NCBI RefSeq assembly: GCF_001522545.3
Contig: NC_031797.1
Span: 1 to 64,000 of the forward strand
DNA: 64,000 bases
Direction of reading: 5' to 3'
From: Parus major
Lineage: Eukaryota > Chordata > Aves > Passeriformes > Paridae
Below, piece after piece: positions 20,944 through 31,744 of the stretch (the first letter of the stretch is position 1; every line of letters begins with the position of its first letter). The notes below the pieces were generated by a model. The model searched no databases and had not been told where the DNA came from. It saw only the letters and a list, made by a program, of their open reading frames with translations. The position numbers and the translations under genes are program-made.

Positions 20944-21303
20944 TGTGTGGAAAATTAAATGATAGATGAAAGGTGGTGAAACAAATAACAAAAGGAATAA
21001 GAAAGTTAGCTCATGTGTTGCTGTATTTTATATATTAGTAAAGGCCTGTATGCACAAACCAGCCTTTGAAATAAGTCGTGATATTAAGGGCTAAAATCCT
21101 TGAAACTTGCCTGCAGAAGAGAGAGTAAAGCAAAACAATATCCTTGTGTGTAGGGGAAAATATGTAAACTGTGTGTGTTAGCCAATAGTAGCTTGCTCTG
21201 CCCGCAGACCCTGTAGAACCCTATAAAAGGTGTGCTAAAGATAGAAATAAACGGCATTCACGATTACTTCTGTGAAGACTGGTGAATAGCTGGCAGTCTC
21301 TCA
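20944..21303 (+). mobile_element. LTR after env, before a tRNA-Lys3 primer site
   Basis: 360 bp, TGTGTGG...TCTCTCA. CCAAT at 21182-21186, TATAAAA at 21222-21228, AATAAA at 21246-21251. It has env and a polypurine tract on its left (3' LTR position) and a primer site and gag on its right (5' LTR position). Confidence 0.85.
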
Positions 21304-21308
21304 ATATT

Positions 21309-21326
21309 TGGCGCCCGAACAGGGAC
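21309..21326 (+). promoter_or_regulatory. primer-binding site for tRNA-Lys3
   Basis: TGGCGCCCGAACAGGGAC, complementary to the 3' end of tRNA-Lys3 including CCA, five bases after the LTR end. Confidence 0.92.
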
Positions 21327-21540
21327 ACCCTGCGGGCAGGGGGGCTTCAGTGGATCCACACACGGTGGGCGGAGCCTTGGACAGAGGTTGGTGGAGCGGA
21401 TCTGAGTGCAGATAGACGCTGCCTTGGATCGGTACTGGATAGGCGGCTTGCGAATCAACGGGGGCGAGTCGCTGGGGGAGTCTGAAGGCAGGAGCGCTGT
21501 AGAAGGGTCGCAACCTTCCCCCCTGCCGCGGGCCGCTAGC

Positions 21541-21828
21541 ATGGATGTGGAATTTGCAGCGGCAGATAAACTGCTTCTCTGCATCCTCATTAAACAAGGC
21601 GAAGCAGCCCAGGAAAAGGACCTGGATATGCTCATTATATGGGCTAATTGTCATGGGCATTTGCAGTGCCCACACTGCTTTTTGTGGTGCAAAAACGGGC
21701 TGATATATCGGCTCTGATATGGGAAATGGCAATTAAGGAAAAGACACTGTATCTTTCGGTTGAACTTGGCAGATTGTAATTAATACCTTAAAAGACAGAA
21801 AAGCGAGATATGCTGAGGCTGTGAGCCC
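21541..21828 (+). pseudogene. gag start (matrix-like), truncated
   Basis: The first ATG after the leader opens a 58-codon frame with a compact helical, matrix-like sequence and no N-terminal glycine for myristoylation. It ends in a stop at 21715-21717. Further gag is decayed and then lost in the gap at 21829. The call rests on position after LTR and primer site more than on motifs. Confidence 0.55.
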
Positions 21829-22104
21829 NNNNNNNNNNNNNNNNNNNNNNNNNNNNNNNNNNNNNNNNNNNNNNNNNNNNNNNNNNNNNNNNNNNNNNNN
21901 NNNNNNNNNNNNNNNNNNNNNNNNNNNNNNNNNNNNNNNNNNNNNNNNNNNNNNNNNNNNNNNNNNNNNNNNNNNNNNNNNNNNNNNNNNNNNNNNNNNN
22001 NNNNNNNNNNNNNNNNNNNNNNNNNNNNNNNNNNNNNNNNNNNNNNNNNNNNNNNNNNNNNNNNNNNNNNNNNNNNNNNNNNNNNNNNNNNNNNNNNNNN
22101 NNNN
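21829..22104. other. assembly gap (276 N)
   Basis: Gap within ERV sequence just after the gag start. Non-standard lengths such as this are usually estimated from read pairs. Confidence 0.98.
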
Positions 22105-25100
22105 GCTGAAACAACGAACAGAATCTGTTCAGTTATGGCAGGATGTGATACATCCAGAAATATTTGCTTCATTTTTGGAGTCACTTTTAAAACTACTATC
22201 TTATTTAAGTTCCATCTTTACCACCCTGGAAGAAAAGAAGCCAAATTTAGATTGGTTTCTACCTGAACCACGGGGACATGGGGGAGCGAGGTGGGTGCAG
22301 AGAACAAAGGCACCCCCAGGGGTAGAAGCAGCACAAGAAAAGTTACAAGGCCACGCTGATGAGCTGCAATGATCGCCACTGTCAGCACCTGGCTGTGAGA
22401 GACTTTTCGTGTAACATCGCCTGCTTCTGTAAAATCGTGCCCTTTTTTCCTCTATCAGTGAACAACAAGAGAGATTGAGAGAAAAAACTGTATTTGTTAA
22501 AGTTAACTTTGTGAGGTTTTTTTTCTTTCTCTCCATTTTTCCTCTCTGCGAGAGTATGTAGAGAAGGTGAAGGAAGATAAGAGCAGAGCTGCAGCAGCAG
22601 CAGGGTGGGCAGTCAAACCCCCCCCCACTCCCTCTCTAAGGAAAAGCACGGGGGATTGTTGAAAAGTTATGATTTATTGGGTTTTCAAGATGCTTTTATA
22701 TACCATTGTAGAGTAAATTTTGTGTTTTAAGCAATTATGAGTTTATGCAATTGCAGTTTTTAGGATTTTACTGAGAAGTTATTGTGAGTTTTTGAAAGTG
22801 AAAAAAAAAAAACATAAAAAAGGGAGAGAGAAAGTGTTTAACAGAAGTTGCCTTGCAATAATTGGTTTTACAAACCAAGGTTAAAACATGGTGTGACTTA
22901 CAGCTTCTAGGAAAACCTTCCAATTAGTTATCTATAGAAGAGATTTGTGGTTTAAAAAATAATTAGTTAAGAGAACTTTACTGTACAAGACAAAGTTAAG
23001 TTAAAGTATATATTATCCATTTGCTTGTTTTTTCCACAATTTTAATAAGGTAATTTTAATGTGAGTCCTTTTGTTATATAAAACACATATAACTGCATAT
23101 ATACCAATTTGGATTTTGGATTTTAGTTTAAAAATTGGACTTAATGCTTCTGAAAAGTGCTACAAAAGCTGGATGGCAACCTGCTAAATCCCATGTTGTT
23201 GTGGTTTTTCTCTAGAAAAACTACACTTTTAAATCCTAACCAATTTAAGCATATACTAGGCAAATTCCTGTTATAAATAAGTATTTTTAGTAATATTTGC
23301 GGTTGTTGTGGGTTATTCTCAAAGCTAGATGACATAGAATTGTGATGGATTTGTTACATTTTTATAATCTTTATAGTGAATCCATGTTATTATGTTGTGT
23401 TTAAAAGGTATATATCAAACTTTTAGCTGCTTTTTGTAGTAACAGAATAAGATTAAGTTATGTTTTCATTTAATATAGATTAAGTGTTAGCAGAATTAAG
23501 GATAGTCAAGTTTTATAATGTTTAGGCTTGAATGTTTTTAAGTTAAGTTTTCTAACTTAGATATTCTTTTAAGGTTAAGTTTGTTATTTCCTTTTGTTAT
23601 AAATAATTATTGTTGGTTTAAATATTGTCTAATTTAAATAGTTTTATGTTTTATTGGAAACACTTGTTTAAACTGCAAAGTATAGTTATTTTTCTAGAGA
23701 GATGATGATAGCCACAACTGAAACAAGCAGTGATGGAACACTGGTGAACACCTGCTTGTCAATGGAAGTGAATGCAGTCTGTGACACCCTTGAATTCACC
23801 GGGAGTTCTATTAGTTGTTGCAATCTCTGCAGTTTTGTTTTTTATAGATTTATTATTTTTCAGTGTTTCCAGAATTTTAAGAAGATGTACCATTACTGAG
23901 GATCAGCTGCCATGGGAGAGGCTTCAGATTAAACCAACTGCTGAGTTGTTTAATTGGTCTGGTACCTAAGGCTTCTGATAATTTGCCTTGTACAAATGCA
24001 TTTTAACAGTTTGCTGTGCTGTAAGCATCTCATAGCTGCTACTATTGAGAACCTTGTTTTAGAAATATGTTAAGAGGCATCTTTCCAGTTTAAAGCCTAA
24101 GGCCCTGGCCAAGCCTTGACTTTACCTGGTCAGAATGTTTGCCAACAGATCCAGATGTTTTCTGTCCCAAATCAGTATTTGAGTCAGTTTTTCACTCAGC
24201 AATTTGACCCTATTAATATGACAGCTGAATCAATTTTGAAGTGAGCTTGGAGAATCATTTCCGGAGGTGATTATCCAATCCTTCACTGATTTTTTTTTTG
24301 TTTCTGTTTGTTTGCTAACTATGGGATGCTGGTGCCGTGTTTTAGTAATTGATAGTAGTTTTATATTACATATGTTATTAATAATGTTTATGATTTAATT
24401 GATTTTTAACCGGTATAAGTTCTTATTAATTGTGTATATGGTTTTGTGTTGCTGTTGATGTTTATTCCAGAAGTACATCTCATTTTATTTTTTTTTAAGA
24501 AAACGGGGGAGATTGATGCCCTAAAAGCATTTATTTGGTGTAATTAATTAACTTCAAAGAGAGAAGTGTCTGTGTTTTGTTGGCAGGTTCAAAAAGGTCA
24601 CCTGTCCATCTGACCAGACTGTGTGCCTCTGAACACACGAGATCCAGTGAACAGAGAAGTCACCACACAGCCTTGGTACTCCAGACATGGATCAGAAATG
24701 GACCTGTCAGGACACAGTTGTGTCTGAATACTACACAGACAGAAATTTTATGTTGTTATTATGATGTGGTGTTTCTATCAATTTCTCAGTTATTCTTTGT
24801 TTTAAGATTTAGAAGGATCTGAAGAACAACTTGAACATCAAAGCCCTCAGTCACCGATCAGCTGCCAGTTGGCATCACGGGAGCAGTGAACGTTCCAGGA
24901 CTGAATTGTGTTAGAGAAATCCTGTGAAGATCTGAGAAGAGTGCAGAGACTCTATCTAATTGTGCACGAAACAAATTTTAGTTGTGTGTTTACCCTTTTT
25001 GCAAATTGCTTTCACGCTTAGATTATATATATACCAGAGCACATGTGTTAAAGGTAGTTAGGTAATAGTTTAAGTGTTTAGCCTGTGTAGTAATTGTTAT

Positions 25101-25196
25101 GTTAGTATAAAGTATAAGTATTCCCCCTTCAAGAGGTAGTGCAAGCATCTTTGAAAGTTCATTTAATGTTAAAGTTTTAGCTGTGAGTTTGCAAAT
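22105..25196 (+). other. AT-rich decayed ERV interior, no intact gene
   Basis: Begins with an 89-codon open stretch (22107-22372) of unknown family, then AT-rich sequence full of stops. Purine runs followed by TG at about 22640-22657 and 24498-24512 look like polypurine tracts with LTR starts, but no matching LTR ends were established. No host exon was recognised. Confidence 0.45.
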
Positions 25197-25609
25197 ATGA
25201 TGTCATTTACATGGAAAAAACTGCTTATGGTAATTGTGCTGTTTATAGTCATGACCAACTGTCTGCTAACTAATATCCAAAGGCGACAGAACATATGGGT
25301 CACTCTGGCACATTGAACTAGCCAAAGGTCAGTGTGTCTGAGCCTAGCCACACCTGGAGATCCTTTCACACCTGTCTCATAGGAGTCCCTGAATGGGATC
25401 CTCCAACATTTAAAGGTTTAGTTAGTAACGAGACTCAACTGAATCAATTGGCAATGTTGCAAGAGTGCAATCACACTGTTGGCTTCACATTAAGACAACT
25501 TGAAGCCTGTTGGCAAACAAAAATTACCAAAGTTCTCAATGTTACAACCCTCAGAAGAATCAGACTTGTTAAGTTCCACCAATACCTCAGGTGGATGGAT
25601 AATGTTTAA
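25197..25609 (+). pseudogene. second, different env-like surface-protein fragment
   Basis: ATG at 25197 followed by a hydrophobic signal-like segment and about 100 codons that read like the N-terminal part of an avian class II (alpharetrovirus-like) Env, with stops and frame changes. N-X-S/T sequons occur in the last open part (25334-25609). It differs from the CWVC env at 20211. The family assignment is by resemblance only. Confidence 0.45.
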
Positions 25610-25803
25610 ACCCCCGACAAAAAGTCATTCTAACAAAGTAATGTAGCACTAAGCTGCAGTCAACCCTATAGCTGATCTCGTTACTACCATTGAAAGTAAA
25701 GCCTTTATTCACAGTGCAATCTCACAGGACAATTACCAAAGCGATTACTTAGTTCCATATTCCTAATCTGTGGAGATAGAGCATGGAATTAGATTCCTGC
25801 TAN

Positions 25804-26010
25804 TCTGTTGTCATGTGAACAAAGAATAGTGGGTAGATAGGGGATGAAAAGGTTTTTCTGGAAGTTTATTCTGGTGTTCTTATTATTGTAGTTTGTCAAT
25901 AAACATTCTTTATTCCTTTTAAGTTTTATGCCTGTTTTGCTCTTGTTCTAATCCATATCTCACAGCAAGAAATAAGTAATTTTCTTAGTTACTGGTTTTA
26001 AACCACGACA
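25804..26010 (+). mobile_element. 3' end of the ~1.4-kb LTR family, duplicate locus
   Basis: Begins directly after the single N at 25803 and matches the 3' part of the solo LTR at 17201-18656. From 25917 on it is identical to copy 1 (19939-20032). It ends CGACA at 26010. Confidence 0.8.
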
Positions 26011-27091
26011 CTCCTGAAATAGTTTGTGTGGGCATCCCTTCTCTTGGATCTCCATTCATTGGGGCCCAATTCTCCTTGTCTTTATTTTCTTTATGCTAAT
26101 TGCTTTCTGTGCCTTCACTCGCCACAGGTGGTGCAGATGACAAAGTGGAAGTGAAAATTAGGTTAGGAGATTAGATTACACCATTAGAATGTTTCTCTTA
26201 ATAATCTTACCTTTATATTGTCAGTTAGGTTGGGGCCAAGAGTGGGAAAGTAATTTTTAACCTTAGAAGAAGAAATAGCAAAAACCTTCAACCTTAGCAA
26301 TTGTTGGGTCTGCAGAGGGCCAGGGGGATCTGAAAACTGGCCATGGGTGGCCAGCCCAGTCAAACCTAAATAGTGGGTTAGCATCCTAAGTAAAGTCCAT
26401 AATGGAACAGGAATTTGGGATGAAGAAAGAAGTCCATGGTGGCTTCATTCTTCTGAAAGAGGCATTTATTCTCTAAATAAAACAGGAAGCATATATGTGG
26501 GGAAAACCATTTGTGACTGAACTTTATATTTGGGTATAGGTTGTTGGATCCTCAACTACCCTCCTTATGACTGTTTCAGATATCAAGGCAGATGGAATCA
26601 AACACATGTTAAGCTCACTAATGGTAGCCAGGTAAGGTGTTCCTTCCACAGTTACTAAAAGGATTTTGAAGGCTGTAAAGCAGTGGGAAAGGATAGGGTT
26701 TTTTTGACTCCTTATTTTTAAGCTGCCCCTGAGATAATTCCTAAAGTGAGACACATGTTGTCTGTGACTATCAGTGGAAGTGGCAACACCAGAATGGAAC
26801 TCAAACCCTTTTCAGTAAGTTCTGGTCCAGATCTAACAAAACAGATCTGGGATGTAACTGCAGGTGGAAACCTCATGTGGGAGCTTGGAAATGAAAATAC
26901 TGTGAGCAGAAGAAGGGGGAGTGTGTGGAAAATTAAATGATAGATGAAAGGTGGTGAAACAAATAACAAAAGGAATAAGAAAGTTAGCTCATGTGTTGCT
27001 GTATTTTATATATTAGTAAAGGCCTGTATGCACAAACCAGCCTTTGAAATAAGTCGTGATATTAAGGGCTAAAATCCTTGAAACTTGCCTG
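25917..27091 (+). repeat. exact 1,175-bp duplicate, copy 2
   Basis: Identical by eye to 19939-21113. It carries the same solo-LTR end at the same site in front of env, which shows that it is a copy of that locus and not an independent provirus. Confidence 0.9.
26189..26907 (+). pseudogene. env surface-subunit remains, copy 2
   Basis: Exact copy of 20211-20929 with the same stops, CWVC motif and sequons. Confidence 0.72.
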
Positions 27092-27174
27092 TAGAAAGTA
27101 AAACAATGTTCCTGTGTACAAGGATAAGAATGTAAACTTGTGTGTACTAGCCAATAGTAGCTTGCTCTGCCCGC
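26922..27174 (+). mobile_element. truncated LTR (U3 only)
   Basis: First 170 bp identical to 20944-21113. The next 83 bp are about 80% similar to 21114-21207. Similarity stops after GCTCTGCCCGCA, so TATA, polyadenylation signal and U5 are missing. Confidence 0.75.
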
Positions 27175-27427
27175 ATTTTTTGTGCTGTAGCAGCTCTAAT
27201 TTTTACCATGCATGATCTCTTGCTTAGTAAAACTTATTCAACATGTGATCAAAAGGATGCAGGTAGTAGCCGTGCCTACTGATCCAGAGATGGCTACAAA
27301 AGGACAGAAACTGATGTCACTGCAAAACCAAAAAAGACCCAGGAACAGGAAATTAAGTCAATGATAACTTAAGCTTATAAAGACAATTATTAAAAAAAAT
27401 AAATAAAAGAGGTGGGATTGAGAAGAA
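27175..27427. other. unassigned sequence
   Basis: No LTR end, exon or motif was recognised. A long A-rich run lies near 27390-27410. Confidence 0.4.
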
Positions 27428-27620
27428 TGACGGATTTTCTTTACAAACAGGCTGTGGGTCTGCTGGTAGATAAAACCAGCACTGAGAGATAAAAGAAACA
27501 ATAGGAAGGATTCCACTGATTGATGAATGGAAAAAAGATATTTTCCTTTACAAACAAATTGTAAGTTTGCTGATAAATGAAATTTGATATCAAAAGATGA
27601 AAGAAACAATGGGGAAAAAA
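27428..27620 (+). repeat. second copy of the two-unit ~100-bp repeat
   Basis: Matches 10943-11140, again as two degenerate tandem units built on TTTACAAACA, GATAAATGAAAT and AAAGAAACAATGGGG. Confidence 0.65.
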
Positions 27621-27664
27621 CAAATTCCATAAGAACTAAAAATTAAGCGGGAGGGTTATACATT

Positions 27665-27921
27665 TGTGGGGAATCTTAAGTATCAGGCACTCCAAGAAGT
27701 CTGTACCTCTCAAGTACCTCAGCCAATGGGGAAAGAGAGAGGGACATGTGGCTGGGAAATTCGGATAAAAAGGAGGCTGTGTCCTCCAAAAATTTGAGAG
27801 ATCCAGGGGAATGCCCCATGACCTCTCCCTTTATTCAAATAAAGTAAACAGACTCTTCTGTCTCCTTTTTGGACATAAATCTCTGGCGTTTGTGGATTAA
27901 TTTTCATGACACTGATAGACA
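27665..27921 (+). mobile_element. short solo LTR, 4-bp TSD
   Basis: 257 bp, TGTGGGG...AGACA, flanked by CATT at 27661-27664 and 27922-27925; 4 bp is usual for gammaretroviruses. CCAAT near 27723, GATAAAAAGG near 27763, AATAAA near 27838. It is related in layout and sequence to the LTR at 49484-49927. Confidence 0.78.
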
Positions 27922-28109
27922 CATTAACTTCTCAGTCTAATTTGAATTTTATATTAAAGAGGGAACAATTGTTGTAATGTTCTTTTGATAAGTAAGAAAG
28001 GTGACCAGGTGCATTTTGTGTAAAATAACACAGGAATGCCCCTGAGAATTTGGTGAATGTATGAGCTGGATTTGAAAAGTATGAGTTTCTGATTATTCCT
28101 AGTTGTAAA

Positions 28110-28960
28110 TGTGGTTTGCTAAGAGGGAATTTGATGACTGGAGTTGGGAATGCGAGTTAGTGTTGTGAGGGGTGATGAGAATGCTAGCACTCTTTTGATA
28201 TGGAAAACTGGATATGGAGCCTCTCCACATTACTCTGAGGTGCACTGAACAACTGGTGTCTAAAAAGCAATATCCTTTTCCAAGGGAAGAAACGAAAGGG
28301 TTTCAGCCTGTAGTTAAATCCCTGTTAAAGGCAGATCTTTTGGATCCGTGTGTGTCTCCCTATAACACTATTATCCTGCCAGTTATGGTGCACAGTACGT
28401 GGGGCTGTTGAGCCCAGGCACTCCACAGTGCCAGATCCTTGAACTGTCTTGAGCCAGGTTCCCTCCTCACATTGCTACTAAAGACTGGCTCCTATCAGGA
28501 GAATGGGAGGAGGTAGTAGGGGAAGCCACTGCAAAATTGTTCCATTTTCTGGGTGCAGGGGAGGCTTGGAGTGTCTAAAAGGAAGGCAGAGGTGATAGAG
28601 AGGTTGAATGTTAAGGGTATGTTTGGACTGAAGGCTTGGGGTGTGTTGGCACAGAAGGGCCCCAGGGAACCTTGGAGATTTCGTTGCCCAGGACTGAAGA
28701 GGAGCTGTAACAATTTTTAAAATGAATAGGTTTTTGCAGGACATGGATTAAGGACTTTTTATTTTGTGGCTTTTTAACCCAAGATAGTCCCAATTTGTTG
28801 TATAGATACTAGAAGAAAAGCAGAACGTAAGAAAATTAAAAGAAAGGTTGATTAATGCCCCAGATTTAGCTCTTCTAGGCCCAGGAAAGGAATTGGAATT
28901 GTATGTGGGTGGTTAACAGGGCCAAAAGAATTCTAGTGCTAAAATGTTTGTGAAGCAAGG
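28110..28960 (+). pseudogene. class I protease/RT remains
   Basis: Weak protease-end similarity at 28110-28210. It is followed by an RT N-terminal stretch (28214-28385) with LLDPCVSPYNT and, after a deletion or decayed part, RT connection-like pieces (28760-28960) with a FLTQDSPN motif. Many stops. It is from the same broad family as the pol at 11149-17163, and may be part of that locus or a relative. Confidence 0.65.
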
Positions 28961-31135
28961 GGGTGGCCCCACAGTTTGCTCTGATGGTAACTGAGACTCT
29001 GTTGTGTGCAAAATTGTGTAGCCAAGCTGTGTTAATTTGGCATGGCCTGGTTTGTTGGTAGCAGGAGTGTGGGACAGACAGGGGAGCTTTTTGGAGAATC
29101 TCTGATGGCTCTGAAGATGGACGTGCCGCTGGTCTAATTAGAGACGTTAGTAATGCCTCACATGTAACGACATATTTAAGAAGAAAATCAAAACAGCACA
29201 CACGCAATTTTTTCCAGGAGCAGTAAAGCAATGCTGACAGGGGCCAGCTGTGCTGCAGGCAAAAGGGCAGGGGTGGCAGTGGTGGCTCCCCCTCCCAGTT
29301 CCCTGCATGAGGAGAGGCGTTCAATAGAGACAGCGTGACAGCAGCAGCACCACTGTGCAATGGCAGCAGGGCCGCATTGACAGCAGCAGAAACATGGTGA
29401 GCAATTCCCCAATGTGGAACCTAACTGAGATCAACTTCTTGGCACTGTGAGATCCTGCAGGAATCTTTGAACTAGTAAAACTTGTTGGCAGTGGTACCTA
29501 GAATCAGCAATTTTCTTCTAGTCAGAGAAGGGAAGGAGGTGAGAACATGTGAGGGAGAACAACATGGCGACACCAAGGTCAGTGGGAAAAAAGGAAGGGG
29601 AGGAGGTGATTCAAGCACCACAGCCAAGATTCCTCTGCAGGCCATGGTGAGGACTGTGGTGAAAAAAATTGTCCCCTTGTCATGCATGAAGTCCATGGGG
29701 GATGAAGAGCTCCATCCACTTGCAGCCCATGGGAAAAGTGCTCATGGTGGAGCTGGTGGATGTTAGAGAAAGCTGTGATCTAGTGGGAGACCTGAATAGA
29801 GAGGACCCCTGCTTCCAAAGTTAGAGAGCCCTTGCTTCCAAACCAGAGTAGCCTATCCTTAGGGGACTGCACCCCATGGATGAGCGACCTGTGCCACAAC
29901 AGTTTTGGGATGACTGCCCATGGGAGGGAACACAATGCGCAGCAGAGCAGACTCTCCCTGAGAGAACAGAAGATGATTTTGAGTCACAAACTGACCAAAA
30001 CCCCTACACCCTGTCTCCCTATGCTGTTCATGGGAAGGAGGGAGGGGCTTGAGAGGAAGAAAGGTGTTTTAATGGCTTATTTTACTTCTCATTATCCTCT
30101 TCTGACTCTGCTCATCTTTTTCCCTCTCCTTTGCCCAACTATAGCAGGAGAGGATAAGAGAATGACTCTTGTGGGTGCCTGGTCTTTGGCCAGTGTCAAA
30201 TCATGACACATGGCAACTTAACCTTGAACACTACCTGAATCTGCAGTCTTACCTGCACTGGGTTTTTGGACATAACAAGTGCTACATATAGCTTTCCATA
30301 TGCAGATAGCATTGGAGATCCTGTCACATGTCGATGGCATACCACAGTTCTGTGGAGACAGCAATGTTATTACAGATGTACATATATAGCACACCAGGGC
30401 TCAGCAGTGCTCAGACCAAATATACACAATTCCACACCATGTATGGTGTTTGGTCCCCTCCTCTTTAGTACAGGAGAGACATCAGCCAGGGGGGGACACT
30501 GCTGCAGGGGAAGGATGGACAAGCACTCACTGCTTAGGCAGATGCTAGGGGTACAAAGCACCTCAGCCTGGGCAGAAGGCTTTACACAGCCCACCAGGAC
30601 TGTGTGGGGTTTTCATCCAGGCTCTTTTTTCTGAAAGCTGGCAGGAGGAGACACCACAGACCACAGTGGAGAGGAGAGACCCAGCAATGTCACTCCACCC
30701 TGCTGCTGGCCTAGCAGCAGTTGTAGCTGAAATTATTTAGAAGACACTCACAGCCCATACTGCATTTTTGAACATGCCCAAAAGAAATCCATTTGTTGCC
30801 TCTGACATTCACTCAGCTTCAGGCTACAGCCTCCCTATACACTCTTGCAGAAGAGGATAAAGAGCCACCAACAACTGCAGTAGAGCCAGTGTTTGTATAT
30901 CCAGACCCCACTGGAGAACACACTGCACTTACTTTATGCAGTGACACCACTGCTTCAGCAGTGGGAATACAGATGCAAGCCAGGCAATATATAAAACACA
31001 AAAAAACAGGGGCAAGCCAGTCTTACTTGTTAACATGCTTCTGCTATCCTTCTGTTACTAAATCCCCCAACATCGTCAGGATAAGTAAAACCCTCTAACA
31101 TAGTCTTTTCAGTGTAAATAAGTAAGGTATTAATT
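28961..31135. other. old non-coding sequence, no gene seen
   Basis: Several open stretches of 70-125 codons without splice logic or recognised similarity, for example 29832-30206, which ends in a hydrophobic segment. Some may be decayed ERV env, but no motif supports this. Confidence 0.4.
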
Positions 31136-31744
31136 TATCCTTGGTCCAGAGGTATATGTATGGCCAAAAAAATTCCAACCTCCATACAGACATCAATACA
31201 AAACTTTTTTACTTATTTATACACTTTTAGCAAACAAAGAAATTAATGTTATTGGTTCTAAATTACATAACTTTTTCATAATTAGTATTCCATCTTCTAT
31301 TGGCTGATGATTTCTTGCTTCTTATGCTAATTAGTCCATATTTTTAGTCTTTTTAGTATCTTTTTCCTCCAGTAGGGACTTTCCAACACATATACGGAGT
31401 CTTTGTTAGTCTCCTCTTTATCTTCTGGTTTCCGCAAAAGGTCCTTGTAATCCATAAATTCTGCAATCTAGATAACCAGCTTCAACAATGTATCTCTCTC
31501 TCCCAGGCTTTTTTCACTGAAGCATATCAGAGTTAGTTTAGCAAAATGTAAAGTTGCAGTAATTTTCCCAAGCTGTGTTCCCATAAAAGGAGCATATGAC
31601 AACTTTACTAAATGCTGTCTAAAAGTGGTTTAAGACTAACTCACTACATGTAACTTACATACTGGTTACTATTCTTTTTTTTAATAATTAGAAGTTAATT
31701 AAACTATTAATTTAATAATTAGAGAAGTTATATAATTTCCAACA
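31136..31744 (-). mobile_element. probable LTR, minus strand
   Basis: On the minus strand it begins TGTTGGAAATTATATAAC, has CCAAT (about 31295), a TATAAATAA box near 31214, and a downstream AT-rich tail. The right edge at 31744 is clear. The left edge is approximate and no target duplication was found. Confidence 0.5.

Larger units (their letters stand above)
19939..21113 (+). repeat. exact 1,175-bp duplicate, copy 1
   Basis: Identical by eye to 25917-27091 at a constant offset of 5,978 bp. It covers the solo-LTR end, env, polypurine tract and the first 170 bp of the LTR. Identity ends abruptly at 21114, where the LTRs continue at roughly 80% similarity. Confidence 0.9.
11149..21303 (+). mobile_element. 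decayed class I ERV (pol-env-LTR) split by six solo LTRs
   Basis: Plus-strand remains in order: RT (11149-11313, 12081-13150), RNase H (13152-13480), integrase (14683-15132, 16651-17163), env (20211-20929), polypurine tract (20930-20943) and LTR (20944-21303). Six foreign LTRs lie inside: 11314-12075, 13486-14036, 14046-14677, 15133-16645, 17201-18656 and 18679-20032. When the insertions are skipped, the pol similarity resumes at the duplicated bases. Internal stops show that the element is dead. LPQG/YVDD, the integrase HPQSSG-VERMN region and a CWVC-type env place it near gammaretroviruses. Confidence 0.8.

Noticed and set aside
7400..21326. tRNA gene fragments
   Set aside because: The three tRNA-complementary 18-mers are retroviral primer-binding sites directly after LTR ends, not tRNA genes.
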